A stretch of DNA of 64,000 nucleotides from Saccharopolyspora gloriosae (lineage in GTDB: Bacteria > Actinomycetota > Actinomycetes > Mycobacteriales > Pseudonocardiaceae): assembly GCF_014203325.1 (NCBI RefSeq), contig NZ_JACHIV010000001.1:1675501-1739500 (forward strand). The letters are read 5' to 3'. The translations under genes were made by a program, and so were the position numbers. A model generated the notes under the pieces. The model was not told the DNA's origin, did no database searches, and saw nothing but the letters and a program-made list of their open reading frames with translations. Of the stretch, positions 29,717-39,768 are shown piece by piece (the first letter of the stretch is position 1; every line of letters starts with the position of its first letter).

Positions 29717-31204
29717 ATGGTCGAACGGTCCCGCCTGTCCTGGTGGGCGCGCAGGGCGGTGCCGATCGGCGTGGTGTTCGCGCTGGGCGCGGCCTGCGCG
29801 CCGGGAACCCCGCCGCCGCGGCTGGAGCGGCCCGTGGAGCGCAGCCTGACCACCACGACGCTTCGCACCGCGAACGAGCGGTCGAGCGGATCGGTGGTGG
29901 CTTCCGGCGGGAACCCGGCGCCGTACAACTACGGGCCGACGGTGCTGGCCGAACCGGACGGCGAGGGCATGCGGTACCGGGCGTGGTGGTGCAGCCAGCT
30001 CCCAGCGATCGGGCCGCCCGGCGACGACGTCCTGTTCGCCGAATCCGGGGACCTGCAAGGCGATTTCGGCTTCTCCGGAGCTCCGGCCGTGCCGGTGTTC
30101 ACGGGTGAGCCCGGCGCGTTCGACGGCAAGCACACCTGCGATCCCTCGGTGCTGCGGACCGGCGGCCGGTTCCACCTGTACTACACGGGTGCGGCCGGGG
30201 AGCACGCGCACGGCAACGCGATCGGCGTCGCGACCAGCGGTGACGGCAGGTCCTGGCGGCGGGCGGCGGCCGGTGGGCCGATCGTGCGGCCGTCCGGCGA
30301 GGTGCGGCGGGACAACGACTACGGCGCGGGCCAGCCGTCCGCGCTGTTCCTCGACGGCTGGTTCTACCTGCTGTTCACCGACACCACAGCGTCCGGTGCG
30401 GGCTGGAACGGGGCGGGGCAGTTCGTGCTGCGCGCCAGGGACGCGGAGTTCTCCGACCGGGTGCAGGCGTTGACGGACTCCGGTTTCGAGCCCGCGGGCA
30501 CCACGGACGCGCCGCGACGCCGCTCGGTGGTGGACGCGTTCAGCGCGGACTGGATGTGGAGCGACGCGCTGGCGGCGTTCGCGATCGCGCACCAGACGGA
30601 GCGGGGAACGACGATCACCTTCTGGGACCGCGATTTCACCGGTCACCCGTACGAGCCGCTCCTGCTGCCGGGGCCGTGGCGTGAGGGCCCCGGTTTGGTC
30701 CGGGCTGACGACGGCCGCGCTCCCACATCCACCGCGGACCCGTGCGGCACGGTGCCGGTGGACCTGCTGCGGGCGACCGAGCCGGCCCCGGCGCCCACCG
30801 CGCTGCGCTCGTTCGGACTGGACGTGCCGGGGGTGGCCGGCTGCGCTGATCCGGAGCGGGCGCGCGGGGTGCTGGAGGCGTTCGGCGTCCCCTCGCCGCA
30901 GCGGACCGTGGACGTGGTGCGCGGCGGCCGGAAGGTGCGCGTGGAGCGTCGTTCGGTGGCCGAGACGATGGTCCGCCGAGTCCTCGACGAACGGGTCCCC
31001 GCGCTGGAGGAGGTGCCCACCGAGGGCACCATCCGCGCCGGCGCACCGGTCCTGCGCTCCCCGTCGGGCGAACTCGCCATCGTCGACGACCACGGCCGGA
31101 CGTGGACGATCGGCCCGGACACGGCCGAAGCCAACGACTCACCGATCTCCGACACCGACCAGCGAACCTGGGACGCAAGACCCCAAGTCGGCGACCTCCG
31201 CTGA
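29717..31204 (+). CDS. secreted lipoprotein, beta-propeller glycosidase-like
   Basis: A 495-residue exported protein. The signal sequence ends in a lipobox (FALGAAC, Cys about residue 27). The body has repeated short strands with D-P-S-V-L-R-x-G-G-R-F-H-L-Y-Y-T-G and GQPSALFLDGWFYLLFTDT, as in five-bladed propellers of the GH43/GH62/GH32 kind. I cannot place it in a family or name catalytic residues, so enzyme activity is not claimed. It lies between aroQ and pepQ, which are close neighbours in related genomes, so it is probably an insertion into that order. Confidence 0.65.
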   Translation: MVERSRLSWWARRAVPIGVVFALGAACAPGTPPPRLERPVERSLTTTTLRTANERSSGSVVASGGNPAPYNYGPTVLAEPDGEGMRYRAWWCSQLPAIGPPGDDVLFAESGDLQGDFGFSGAPAVPVFTGEPGAFDGKHTCDPSVLRTGGRFHLYYTGAAGEHAHGNAIGVATSGDGRSWRRAAAGGPIVRPSGEVRRDNDYGAGQPSALFLDGWFYLLFTDTTASGAGWNGAGQFVLRARDAEFSDRVQALTDSGFEPAGTTDAPRRRSVVDAFSADWMWSDALAAFAIAHQTERGTTITFWDRDFTGHPYEPLLLPGPWREGPGLVRADDGRAPTSTADPCGTVPVDLLRATEPAPAPTALRSFGLDVPGVAGCADPERARGVLEAFGVPSPQRTVDVVRGGRKVRVERRSVAETMVRRVLDERVPALEEVPTEGTIRAGAPVLRSPSGELAIVDDHGRTWTIGPDTAEANDSPISDTDQRTWDARPQVGDLR

Positions 31205-31299
31205 ACAGCCCCCACCCACCGATAGTGCTGCAACGGCAACGAACAAGCCCCTCCCCATCAAGGTCAACGGCAAGAAACACCAGCTCAACCCGGCCGCGA

Positions 31300-31650
31300 A
31301 GTCGCGCCGCGCACAGGCGAAGCCCCGCCTGCTCGGCAGCCGACGGCCGTGCTTGTGCGGCGAAGCCGTGCCTCGGGCGGCGGAGCAAGCCTGTTCGGCG
31401 GCCGTAGCCCGTGCTTTGCGGCGTAGCCGTGTCTTTGGACGAGCGAAGCGAAGTCTGCCTTGCGGCCGTAGGCCGTGCCTGTATTCGCGCAGCGAATAGC
31501 CCACGTCACAAAGCCGCTCACCGGCGGGTTCTCAGTCGGTCTCTCGCGAGGACGGCTTTTTCCCTCGTGGCGGAGCCACTTGGGAAAAAGATCCCGCAGC
31601 GAGAGACCGACTGAGAACCCGCCACTCGATCCCCGAAGCAGAACGACCCG
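31300..31650 (+). repeat. dispersed structured element, copy 3
   Basis: Copy 3 and the longest. It has more of the GGCCGTAGGCCGTGC-type units than the others, then the small hairpin TATTCGC-GCA-GCGAATA (31482-31498). The main stem is CTCAGTCGGTCTCTCGC (31531-31547) with GCGAGAGACCGACTGAG (31599-31615). GGCGGGTT before and AACCCGCC after extend it to 25 perfect pairs. From the small hairpin to the end of the stem it is nearly identical to copy 2. It lies between the lipoprotein gene and pepQ. The gap 31205-31706 contains no gene. Confidence 0.8.
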
Positions 31651-31693
31651 TGGCGCCTTCCCGCTACGAAAGAAACAGCAGGGGGCGTCTCGT

Positions 31694-31699
31694 TAGGCT
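31694..31699 (+). promoter_or_regulatory. -10 element of leaderless pepQ
   Basis: TAGGCT ends 7 bp before ATG 31707 with no ribosome-binding site, fitting a transcript that begins at the A of the start codon. The GTG at 31701 is less likely for that reason. Confidence 0.5.
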
Positions 31700-31706
31700 G
31701 GTGCGT

Positions 31707-32816
31707 ATGCCCGAGACCCACTCCCGCCGCCGCCATGCCCTGCGCGAACTGCTCCGCGAAGCCGACCTCGACGCCCTCTTGGTGACCGATCTGCTCAACA
31801 TCCGCTACCTCACCGGGTTCACCGGTTCGCAGGCCGCGGTGGTGGTGCACGCCGCCGATGAGCCGGGCGCGGAGCGGGCCACCGCGTTCAGCACCGACGG
31901 GCGCTATTCGACGCAGGCGGCCGAGCAGGTCCCGGATCTGGAGCGGATCATCGAGCGGCCCAGCGAGCTCGTGCTGGCCGAGCACGTCGCCAAGGCGCCC
32001 GACCGGTACCGGCGAACGGGTTTCGAGAGCCAGCACGTCACGGTCGACGGCCGCGATGCGCTGGCCGAGGCGGCGCCGGGCATCGAGCTCACCCGTGCCC
32101 CCGGCCTGGTCGAACGCCTCCGGCTGGTCAAGGATGCCGCGGAGGTGGACGCGATCCGGATGGCGTGCGCCGCCGCCGACCGGGCGCTGGCGGATCTCAT
32201 CGAGCACGGCGGGCTGCGTCCCGGCCGCACCGAGCTGGAGGTGGCCCGCGAGCTGGAGGCGCGGATGCTGGAGCACGGTGCCGCGGGTCCCGCGTTCGAC
32301 ACGATCGTCGCGGCGGGCGCGCATTCCGCGATCCCGCACCACCGGCCGACTTCGGCCGCGTTGGCGGCCGGGGACTTCGTGAAGATGGACTTCGGCGCTC
32401 TGGTCGACGGGTACCACTCGGACATGACGCGCACCGTGGTGCTGGGTGCTCCGGCCGACTGGCAGCGCGAGGTCTACGAGCTGGTGCACGCCGCGCAGGC
32501 AGCGGGTCGCGGCGCGGTCCGGGTGGGCACCGATGTGCGCGACGTGGACGGCGCGGCGCGCCAGGTGATCGACGACGCGGGGTACGGCGAGCGGTACCCG
32601 CACAGCGTCGGACATGGCGTGGGTCTCGAGATCCATGAGGCACCGGCGTTGTCGCAGCGGGGGGACGGTAGGATCGAAGAGGGGATGGTGGTCACCGTCG
32701 AACCCGGCGTGTACTTGCCGGAGCGTGGCGGGGTCCGCATCGAGGACACCCTGGCCGTGCGCGAGAGCACGCCGGAACTCCTCACCTTGACGACCAAGGA
32801 GCTCGTCGCCGTCTGA
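31707..32816 (+). CDS. pepQ: M24-family Xaa-Pro peptidase
   Basis: A 369-residue cytosolic aminopeptidase P/prolidase-type enzyme. The metal ligands can be read in order: D-x11-D in [20 protein letters not shown] in [16 protein letters not shown] in [10 protein letters not shown] and E in [10 protein letters not shown]. The N-terminal creatinase-like domain contains [18 protein letters not shown]. It precedes efp, as in mycobacteria. Whether it prefers Xaa-Pro dipeptides or longer peptides is not decided by sequence. Confidence 0.9.
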   Translation: MPETHSRRRHALRELLREADLDALLVTDLLNIRYLTGFTGSQAAVVVHAADEPGAERATAFSTDGRYSTQAAEQVPDLERIIERPSELVLAEHVAKAPDRYRRTGFESQHVTVDGRDALAEAAPGIELTRAPGLVERLRLVKDAAEVDAIRMACAAADRALADLIEHGGLRPGRTELEVARELEARMLEHGAAGPAFDTIVAAGAHSAIPHHRPTSAALAAGDFVKMDFGALVDGYHSDMTRTVVLGAPADWQREVYELVHAAQAAGRGAVRVGTDVRDVDGAARQVIDDAGYGERYPHSVGHGVGLEIHEAPALSQRGDGRIEEGMVVTVEPGVYLPERGGVRIEDTLAVRESTPELLTLTTKELVAV

Positions 32817-32908
32817 GCGCGGTGCGCGTGCGGCCGACATGCAGCGGCGGCGCCGCACTCGACTCAGCGAGTCAACCGCAGCCCGCATCACATGGAGAGA
32901 CCGGACAC

Positions 32909-33475
32909 GTGGCATCCACGAACGACCTCAAGAACGGACTCGTGCTCAAGATCGACGGCCAGCTCTGGTCCGTCGTGAACTTCCAGCACGTCAAGCCGGG
33001 CAAGGGCGGCGCCTTCGTGCGCACCACGCTGAAGAACGTGCTCTCCGGCAAGACCGTGGACAAGACCTTCAACGCAGGCGTGAAGGTCGAGACCGCGAAC
33101 GTGGACCGCCGCGAGATGACGTACCTCTACGACGACGGCACCGATTTCGTGTTCATGGAGCAGGACACCTACGACCAGGTCCAGGTCTCGCGCGGCGTGG
33201 TCGGTGACGCGGCGGACTACATGCTGGAGAACAGCAACGTGGTCATCGCCCGCCACGAGGGTGAGCCGCTGTACGTCGAACTGCCCGCCTCGGTGGAGCT
33301 GCACGTGCAGCACACCGACCCCGGCGTGCAGGGCGACCGTTCGACCGGTGGCACCAAGCCGGCGAGCCTGGAAACCGGCGCGGAGATCCAGGTGCCGCTG
33401 TTCCTGAACACCGGCGACAAGGTCAAGGTCGACCCGCGCGACGGTCGCTACCTGGGTCGCGTCAACACCAAGTGA
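32909..33475 (+). CDS. efp: elongation factor P
   Basis: A 188-residue, three-domain factor that helps ribosomes through polyproline stretches. It starts [17 protein letters not shown]. The tip loop reads [17 protein letters not shown], and the C-terminal OB domain ends [23 protein letters not shown] 32909 has GGAGAG upstream. It lies between pepQ and nusB in the usual order, with a hairpin before nusB. Confidence 0.97.
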   Translation: MASTNDLKNGLVLKIDGQLWSVVNFQHVKPGKGGAFVRTTLKNVLSGKTVDKTFNAGVKVETANVDRREMTYLYDDGTDFVFMEQDTYDQVQVSRGVVGDAADYMLENSNVVIARHEGEPLYVELPASVELHVQHTDPGVQGDRSTGGTKPASLETGAEIQVPLFLNTGDKVKVDPRDGRYLGRVNTK

Positions 33476-33491
33476 TTCGTTCCCGCCGCAC

Positions 33492-33526
33492 CCGCGGCCC
33501 CGCCGGTTCGTCCGGCAGGGCCGCGG
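33492..33526 (+). terminator. hairpin between efp and nusB
   Basis: CCGCGGCCCCGCCGG (33492-33506) and CCGGCAGGGCCGCGG (33512-33526) pair at 14 of 15 positions around TTCGT. It lies 17 bp after efp and 40 bp before nusB, so it may end most efp transcripts or attenuate nusB. Confidence 0.6.
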
Positions 33527-33565
33527 TTCGTGCCGGGCGGGGAACAGTGGAAAGAGAGATGTGAG

Positions 33566-34045
33566 TTGGGCTCACGGAGCAAGGCCCGCAAGCGGGCGGT
33601 GGACGTGCTGTACGAGGCCGACCTGCGCGGTCTCGACGCGGTGACGTTGCTGTCCGAGCGGCTCGCCGCGCCCGAGGCCGCGCCGGTCGGGGACTACACG
33701 GTCACCCTCGTGGAGGGCGTCGCCGGCAACCGGCAGCGCATCGACGACGTGCTCGTCGAGCACTCCGAGGGTTGGACGCTGGCCCGGATGCCCGCGGTGG
33801 ACCGGGCCGTGCTGCGGCTGGGGCTCTACGAGCTGCTGTGGAGCGAGGACGTGCCGCCCGCGGTCGCGATCGACGAGGCCGTGGAGCTGGTGAAGGCGCT
33901 GTCCACGGACGATTCGCCGCGGTTCGTCAACGGCGTGCTGGGCCGCATCGCGGGTATCAGCGATCGGCTGCGCACGTCGATCCGCAACCTGGAGGCGGCC
34001 GAGGCGGCGGCGAAGGAACGCGCGGACTCCGAAGCCCAGAGCTGA
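33566..34045 (+). CDS. nusB: transcription antitermination factor NusB
   Basis: A 159-residue all-helical RNA-binding protein that acts with NusE in rRNA antitermination. The N-terminus SKARKRAVDVLYEADLRG is the usual arginine-rich RNA-binding helix. MPAVDRAVLRLGLYELLW and AIDEAVELVKALSTDDSPRFVNGVLGRIA are the family blocks. The start is taken as TTG 33566, because family proteins begin just before the ARKRA stretch and no ATG or GTG is available there. GTG 33530 is the only longer choice. Confidence 0.92.
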   Translation: MGSRSKARKRAVDVLYEADLRGLDAVTLLSERLAAPEAAPVGDYTVTLVEGVAGNRQRIDDVLVEHSEGWTLARMPAVDRAVLRLGLYELLWSEDVPPAVAIDEAVELVKALSTDDSPRFVNGVLGRIAGISDRLRTSIRNLEAAEAAAKERADSEAQS

Positions 34046-34194
34046 CCCGCGCCCATCGCGGGGTTCGCCGATCCCGGCGTCCTCCCGCGATTTCTCGCGC
34101 CGGTCCCGGTAATCGGTTTCTCGGCCACCCATGATCTTGCCGCTCCCAGTGAGCGGGCCTTTTGGTCGTCGCCTTCTCAGCGGGTGAAGTCGCA

Positions 34195-34470
34195 ACGGCG
34201 GCAGAAGTCACGCTTGCCTTCGCCTTGCTGCCGAAGGCCGTGCCTAGCGGCGTAGCCGTGCCTTTGGGCTGCGGAGCAAGCCTGCCTTGCGGCGAAGCCG
34301 TGCTTGGATTCGCGAAGCGAATAGCCCATGTCGAAAAGCCGCTCACCGGCGGGTTCTCAGTGAGCCTCTCGCGAGGACGGCCTTTTCCTTCGTGGCGGAG
34401 CCACTTGGGAAAAAGATCCCGCAGCGAGAGGCTCACTGAGGTTCCGCTACCCGGACACCCGGGCAGAACG
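34195..34470 (+). repeat. dispersed structured element, copy 4
   Basis: Copy 4, between the converging nusB and bldD genes. GCCGAAGGCCGTGCC-type units lead to the small hairpin ATTCGC-GAA-GCGAAT (34308-34322). The main stem is CTCAGTGAGCCTCTCGC (34356-34372) with GCGAGAGGCTCACTGAG (34424-34440), perfect over 17 bp. The variable middle of the stem differs from copies 1-3 on both arms together. It ends GGGCAGAACGAC about ten bases before the bldD stop. The gap 34046-34478 holds no gene. Confidence 0.8.
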
Positions 34471-34478
34471 ACTGCGTT

Positions 34479-34967
34479 TCACTCCTCCCGAGCGGGTCGT
34501 GCCTCGGGCGGCAGGACACCCCAGTCGATGAGCTGTTCGGTCAGCTCGCCGGGGGTCATGTCGTAGATGATGGCGAGGGATCGCAGGTCCTCGGTCCGGA
34601 TGGACAGCACCTTGCCGTTGTAGTCACCGCGCTGGCTCTGGATGGTCGCCGCGTACCGGGCGAGAGGCCCGACCTTCTCGGCAGGCAGCTGCTGCAACCG
34701 TTCCAGGTTGATCACGACCTTGGTGGCCGGTTCGGCGCCGGAGGGCACCCGTCCCTCCGGGAGTAGCTCCGCGACCGGAACACCGTAGAAGTCGGCCAGT
34801 TCGGCGAGTTTCTGGACGGTGACCGCTCGGTCGCCACGTTCATAGGACCCGACGACCACGGCCTTCCACCGCCCGCCTGACTTCTGCTCGACGCCGTGCA
34901 GCGAGAGACCCTGCTGCTGGCGGATAGCGCGGAGCTTGCCGCCCAGCGCCTTGGCGTAGTCGCCCAT
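34479..34967 (-). CDS. bldD: developmental regulator BldD
   Basis: A 162-residue regulator with an XRE helix-turn-helix (about residues 8-68, including SLHGVEQKSGGRWKAVVVGSY) and a C-terminal c-di-GMP domain. The RxD-x8-RxxD ligand signature is complete: R113-G-D115 and R124-T-E-D127. In Streptomyces, BldD dimerised by tetrameric c-di-GMP represses sporulation genes during growth. ATG 34967 opens with MGDYAKALGGKLRAIR, the family N-terminus. It converges with nusB across repeat element 4, is divergent from pyrR, and has a matching promoter. Confidence 0.95.
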   Translation of the reverse strand: MGDYAKALGGKLRAIRQQQGLSLHGVEQKSGGRWKAVVVGSYERGDRAVTVQKLAELADFYGVPVAELLPEGRVPSGAEPATKVVINLERLQQLPAEKVGPLARYAATIQSQRGDYNGKVLSIRTEDLRSLAIIYDMTPGELTEQLIDWGVLPPEARPAREE

Positions 34968-35031
34968 GTGGCGTTTCTCCGTTTCATTCGCCCCGTCAGC
35001 CTAAATCGGATGCCGGGGAGGAAAGCTCAGA

Positions 35032-35068
35032 TTGATACGGAGAGTAATGTTCGCTCGCAAGTGTCACT
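35032..35068 (-). promoter_or_regulatory. bldD promoter with possible BldD site
   Basis: On the minus strand TTGCGA (35060-35055) and TATCAA (35037-35032) are 17 bp apart. Next to the -35, overlapping its outermost base, AGTGTCACT (35060-35068) is a short palindrome of GTGA/TCAC-type half-sites like those BldD binds. Autoregulation is known for Streptomyces bldD, so this is plausible but unproven. Confidence 0.45.
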
Positions 35069-35125
35069 AGGTCAAGTTGGTCTTCGTGTGGCGGCAGGGC
35101 GAGTACTCCCACACCACCCGGACGA

Positions 35126-35154
35126 TTGACCTCGGGACGCTGATAGCGTACAAG
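35126..35154 (+). promoter_or_regulatory. pyr operon promoter
   Basis: TTGACC (35126-35131) and TACAAG (35149-35154) are separated by 17 bp. Transcription would begin near 35161, giving a leader of about 125 bases that contains the PyrR-binding motif. Confidence 0.5.
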
Positions 35155-35251
35155 CCGAAGTCGGTGGTCACCTGGTGACCTGCCGATGTTCGCACCGGAG
35201 GGCGGGTGCAGGCGCATCCGGTCCACTGGGGAATCAACCATCCTTTAAGGA

Positions 35252-35269
35252 CCCGTCCAGTGAGGCGGG
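35252..35269 (+). promoter_or_regulatory. PyrR-binding RNA motif over pyrR RBS
   Basis: CCCGTCCAGTGAGGCGGG folds with a CCCG/CGGG stem, and its loop TCCAGTGAGG matches the PyrR-recognised consensus (A/G)UCCAGnGAGG(C/U). It ends one base before the ribosome-binding site AAGGAGG (35271-35277). The arrangement fits PyrR-UMP blocking translation, as described for mycobacteria, rather than transcription attenuation, since no terminator is seen in the leader. Confidence 0.8.
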
Positions 35270-35284
35270 GAAGGAGGCTCGCCC

Positions 35285-35893
35285 GTGGCGTCACGCCGGC
35301 AGGCGGGCGCGACGGACCCGGCCGGGCAGCGGGAGCTGCTTTCGGCCGGTGACGTTGCGCGCACGATCGCCCGCATCGCTCATCAGATCATCGAGAAGAC
35401 GGCACTGGACACCGCGTCGCACGACGCGGCGAGCGGCCCCCGCGTGGTGCTGCTGGGTGTTCCGACCCGGGGTGTGCCGCTGGCGCGGCGGCTGGCGGAC
35501 CGGATCGCCGAGTTCAGCGGTGTGGAGGTGCCCACGGGCACCCTGGACATCACGCTGTATCGCGATGACCTGCGCAAACGACCCAATCGGCCGTTGGAGC
35601 CGAGCAGTCTTCCGCCGTCGGGGATCGACGGCGCGCTGGTCGTCCTCGTGGACGACGTGCTGTTCTCCGGCCGCACGGTGCGCGCCGCTCTGGACTCGTT
35701 GCGGGACCAGGGCAGGCCCAGTGCGGTGCAGCTCGCGGTCCTGGTGGACCGGGGCCACCGGGAGCTGCCGATCCGCGCGGACTACGTCGGCAAGAACGTG
35801 CCGACGTCCCGCGCCGAGGACGTCGCGGTGCGGCTGGCCGAGGTCGACGAAGCCGATTCAGTGATCATCCGGCGCGTTGAGGAGGTGCGGTGA
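35285..35893 (+). CDS. pyrR: pyr regulator/uracil phosphoribosyltransferase PyrR
   Basis: A 202-residue bifunctional protein. The PRPP-binding loop is [20 protein letters not shown], and the RNA-binding and catalytic surface includes [17 protein letters not shown] and [11 protein letters not shown]. It senses UMP/UTP and binds the leader motif just upstream of its own start. GTG 35285 follows AAGGAGG at 7 bases. It overlaps pyrB by a few bases, and all genes to pyrF appear to be one operon. Confidence 0.94.
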   Translation: MASRRQAGATDPAGQRELLSAGDVARTIARIAHQIIEKTALDTASHDAASGPRVVLLGVPTRGVPLARRLADRIAEFSGVEVPTGTLDITLYRDDLRKRPNRPLEPSSLPPSGIDGALVVLVDDVLFSGRTVRAALDSLRDQGRPSAVQLAVLVDRGHRELPIRADYVGKNVPTSRAEDVAVRLAEVDEADSVIIRRVEEVR

Positions 35894-36825
35894 TGCGGCA
35901 CCTGCTCTCCACCGAAGGCTTGGACGCGGCGACCGCGACGGCGGTGCTCGACACCGCGGACACCCTCAAGCAGACCTTGCTGGGGCGCGAGGTGCGCAAG
36001 CTTCCGACGTTGCGCGGGCGCACCGTGATGACGATGTTCTACGAGAACTCCACCCGGACCAGGGTGTCGTTCGAGGTCGCGGGCAAGTGGATGAGCGCCG
36101 ACGTGATCAACGTGTCGGCCTCGGCGTCCTCGGTCGGCAAGGGCGAGTCGCTGCGCGACACGGCGCTGACCCTCTCGGCGGCGGGCGCGGACTGCGTGAT
36201 CGTGCGGCACCCGGCTTCGGGTGCGGCGCACCGCCTGGCGGGTTGGCTGGACGAAGCCGGGACGCAGGTCGTGAACGCGGGCGACGGGATGCACGAGCAC
36301 CCGACGCAGGCCTTGCTGGACGCGGCGACGCTGCGGGAACGCCTCGGTGAGCTCGCGGGCCGCCGGATCGCGATCGTCGGTGACCTGCTGCACAGCCGGG
36401 TCGCCCGCTCCAACGTGCACCTGCTGCGCACCCTCGGCGTCGACGTGGTGCTGGTGGCGCCGCCGACGCTGGTCCCGCAGGGCATCGAGCACTGGGGTGC
36501 CGAGGTCGTGCACGAGCTGGACCCGGTGCTGCCGGGCGTGGACGCGGTGATGCTGCTGCGGGTGCAGGCGGAGCGGATGCACGGCGGGTTCTTCCCGTCG
36601 GCCCGCGAGTACTCGATCGCCTACGGCCTCAACGAGAAGCGGCTGGCGCTGCTGCCGGAGCACGCCGTGGTGCTGCACCCCGGTCCGATGCTGCGCGGCA
36701 TGGAGATCGCTCCGGCGGTGGCGGATTCGCCGCGCGCCGCCATCACCGAACAGGTCCGCAACGGGGTCCACGTGCGCATGGCGGTGCTCTACCACCTGCT
36801 CGCCGGAGAGGAGATCGCGGCATGA
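35893..36825 (+). CDS. pyrB: aspartate carbamoyltransferase catalytic chain
   Basis: About 310 residues. It joins carbamoyl phosphate to aspartate. The carbamoyl-phosphate site [13 protein letters not shown] and the HPTQALLDA motif are present, and the aspartate loop is near [12 protein letters not shown] 35893 is seven bases from GAGGAGG. The GTG just before it (35890) is possible but only four bases away. No regulatory chain gene (pyrI) is nearby, as in other actinobacteria. Confidence 0.95.
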   Translation: MRHLLSTEGLDAATATAVLDTADTLKQTLLGREVRKLPTLRGRTVMTMFYENSTRTRVSFEVAGKWMSADVINVSASASSVGKGESLRDTALTLSAAGADCVIVRHPASGAAHRLAGWLDEAGTQVVNAGDGMHEHPTQALLDAATLRERLGELAGRRIAIVGDLLHSRVARSNVHLLRTLGVDVVLVAPPTLVPQGIEHWGAEVVHELDPVLPGVDAVMLLRVQAERMHGGFFPSAREYSIAYGLNEKRLALLPEHAVVLHPGPMLRGMEIAPAVADSPRAAITEQVRNGVHVRMAVLYHLLAGEEIAA

Positions 36826-38120
36826 GCCGGGTGCTGATCAAGGAAGTCCGTCCCTACGGCGACGGTGAAGCGGTGGACGTGCTGGTCGACGGCGAGCTGA
36901 TCGCCGAGATCGGCGCGGACCTGGACGTCGAGGCAGACGAGGTCGTGCACGGCGGGGGCGGTGTGCTGCTGCCCGGTTTCGTGGACCTGCACACGCACCT
37001 GCGCGAGCCGGGCCGCGAGGACACCGAGACGGTGGAGACCGGTTCGGCGGCGGCGGCGCTCGGCGGCTACACGGCGGTGTTCGCGATGGCCAACACCGAT
37101 CCGGTCGCGGACAACGCGGTGATCGTGGAGCACGTGTGGCGCCGGGGCCTGGAGATCGGCCTGGTCGACGTGCACCCGGTGGGCGCGGTGACGGTCGGGC
37201 TGGGCGGTGAGCAGCTCGCGGAGCTGGGCACGATGGCGCGTTCGGCGGCCGGGGTGCGGATGTTCTCCGACGACGGCAAGTGCGTGCACGATCCGCTGGT
37301 GATGCGCCGCGCGCTGGAGTACGCGAAGGCGTTGGGCGTGGTGGTGGCCCAGCACGCGGAGGAGCCGCGGCTCACGGTCGGCGCGCAGGCCCACGAGGGC
37401 GCGAACGCCGCCCGGCTGGGCTTGGCGGGCTGGCCCGCTCCGGCGGAGGAGTCGATCGTGGCGCGGGACTGCCTGCTGGCGGGGCACACCGGCGGCACGT
37501 TGCACGTCTGCCACGTGTCGACGGCGGGCACCGCGGAGATCTTGCGCTGGTGGAAGTCGCGCGAGTCCGCGGGCACCGTGTCGGCGGAGGTCACGCCGCA
37601 CCACCTGCTGCTGACCGACGAGCTGCTGTCGACCTACGACCCGGTGAACAAGGTCAACCCGCCGTTGCGCACCGACGAGGACGTGCGGGCGCTGCGGGAG
37701 GCGCTGGCCGACGGCACCGTCGACTGCGTGGCCACCGACCACGCGCCGCACGCGTCGCAGGACAAGGACTGCGAGTGGTCGGCGGCGAAGCCGGGCATGC
37801 TCGGCCTGCAGACCGCGCTGGGCGTGGTGGCGCGCACGATGGTGGAGCCGGGCCTGCTGGATTGGCGCGGCGTGGCGCGGGTGCTCAGCGAGCGGCCCGC
37901 CGAGATCGCCGGACTGGCCGACCAGGGCCGTCCGATCGCGGTGGGCGAGCCCGCGAACCTGGCCGTGGTGGACCCCGACGTCCGCTGGACGGTGCGGGGT
38001 GCTGAGCTGGCGAGCATCTCGGCGAACACGCCGTTCGAGGGCGTGGAGCTGCCGGGCCGGGTGCTGGCGACGGTGTTGCGCGGCCGGATCACCGCGCACG
38101 AGGGCGAGGTGCGGCGCTGA
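36822..38120 (+). CDS. pyrC: dihydroorotase
   Basis: A 432-residue class I dihydroorotase, an amidohydrolase that closes carbamoyl aspartate to dihydroorotate. Zinc ligands are visible in [15 protein letters not shown], the histidine pair in VCHVSTAG and EVTPHHLLL, and the catalytic aspartate in CVATDHAPH. It overlaps pyrB by 4 bp and the next gene by one base. Confidence 0.95.
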   Translation: MSRVLIKEVRPYGDGEAVDVLVDGELIAEIGADLDVEADEVVHGGGGVLLPGFVDLHTHLREPGREDTETVETGSAAAALGGYTAVFAMANTDPVADNAVIVEHVWRRGLEIGLVDVHPVGAVTVGLGGEQLAELGTMARSAAGVRMFSDDGKCVHDPLVMRRALEYAKALGVVVAQHAEEPRLTVGAQAHEGANAARLGLAGWPAPAEESIVARDCLLAGHTGGTLHVCHVSTAGTAEILRWWKSRESAGTVSAEVTPHHLLLTDELLSTYDPVNKVNPPLRTDEDVRALREALADGTVDCVATDHAPHASQDKDCEWSAAKPGMLGLQTALGVVARTMVEPGLLDWRGVARVLSERPAEIAGLADQGRPIAVGEPANLAVVDPDVRWTVRGAELASISANTPFEGVELPGRVLATVLRGRITAHEGEVRR

Positions 38121-38646
38121 TGGAGCGGACGTTGTGGGTGCTGGCGCTGCTGTTGCTGCTGGCGCTGGTGTACTTCGGGATGCGGCGCGGCTGGCTCAAC
38201 CGCAAGCGGCGGCAGACCGCGGAGCTCGCGGAGTTCCCGGTGGCGCCCGAGGGCGTGGCCGAGCAGCCGGCGCTGCTGGCCGACGCGAGCGGGTTCTACG
38301 TGGGCAGCACGCGGGCCGGTGATTGGCAGGACCGCATCGCGGTCGGCGACGTCGGGCACCGCGCGAACGCGGTGGCGCGGCTGCGCGGTTCGGGCCTGCT
38401 GCTGGAGCGGACGGGCGCGAGCGCGCTGTGGATTCCCGCGGAGTCCGTGGTGGACGCGCGGGTGGATCACAAACTGGCGAACAAGGTCGTTCCCGGTGCG
38501 GGGATGCTCGTGGTGACCTGGCGCTTGGGGGGCCAGGGCATCGACACGGGCTTCCGCGCGGATGACAAGTCCACTCAGGACGAGTGGGCGGGTGCGGTGC
38601 GGGCATTGGCGCCTGCCGCAGGACGTGACGACATGGAGGGACAGGC

Positions 38647-38650
<4 letters not shown>
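38120..38650 (+). CDS. Rv1382-like membrane protein of pyr operon
   Basis: A 176-residue protein with one N-terminal transmembrane segment (LWVLALLLLLALVYFGMRRGW). The soluble part resembles a PH-like sheet (GSGLLLERTGASALWIPAESVVDARV). The same kind of gene sits between pyrC and carA in Mycobacterium (Rv1382). Function unknown; conserved position suggests a link to the operon. TGATG junction with pyrC and 4-bp overlap with carA. Confidence 0.78.

Positions 38651-39767
<1,117 letters not shown>

Positions 39768-39768
<1 letters not shown>

Noticed and set aside
35126-35149. TTGACC with TAGCGT as the pyr promoter
   Set aside because: The spacing is only 12 bp; TACAAG at 17 bp fits better.
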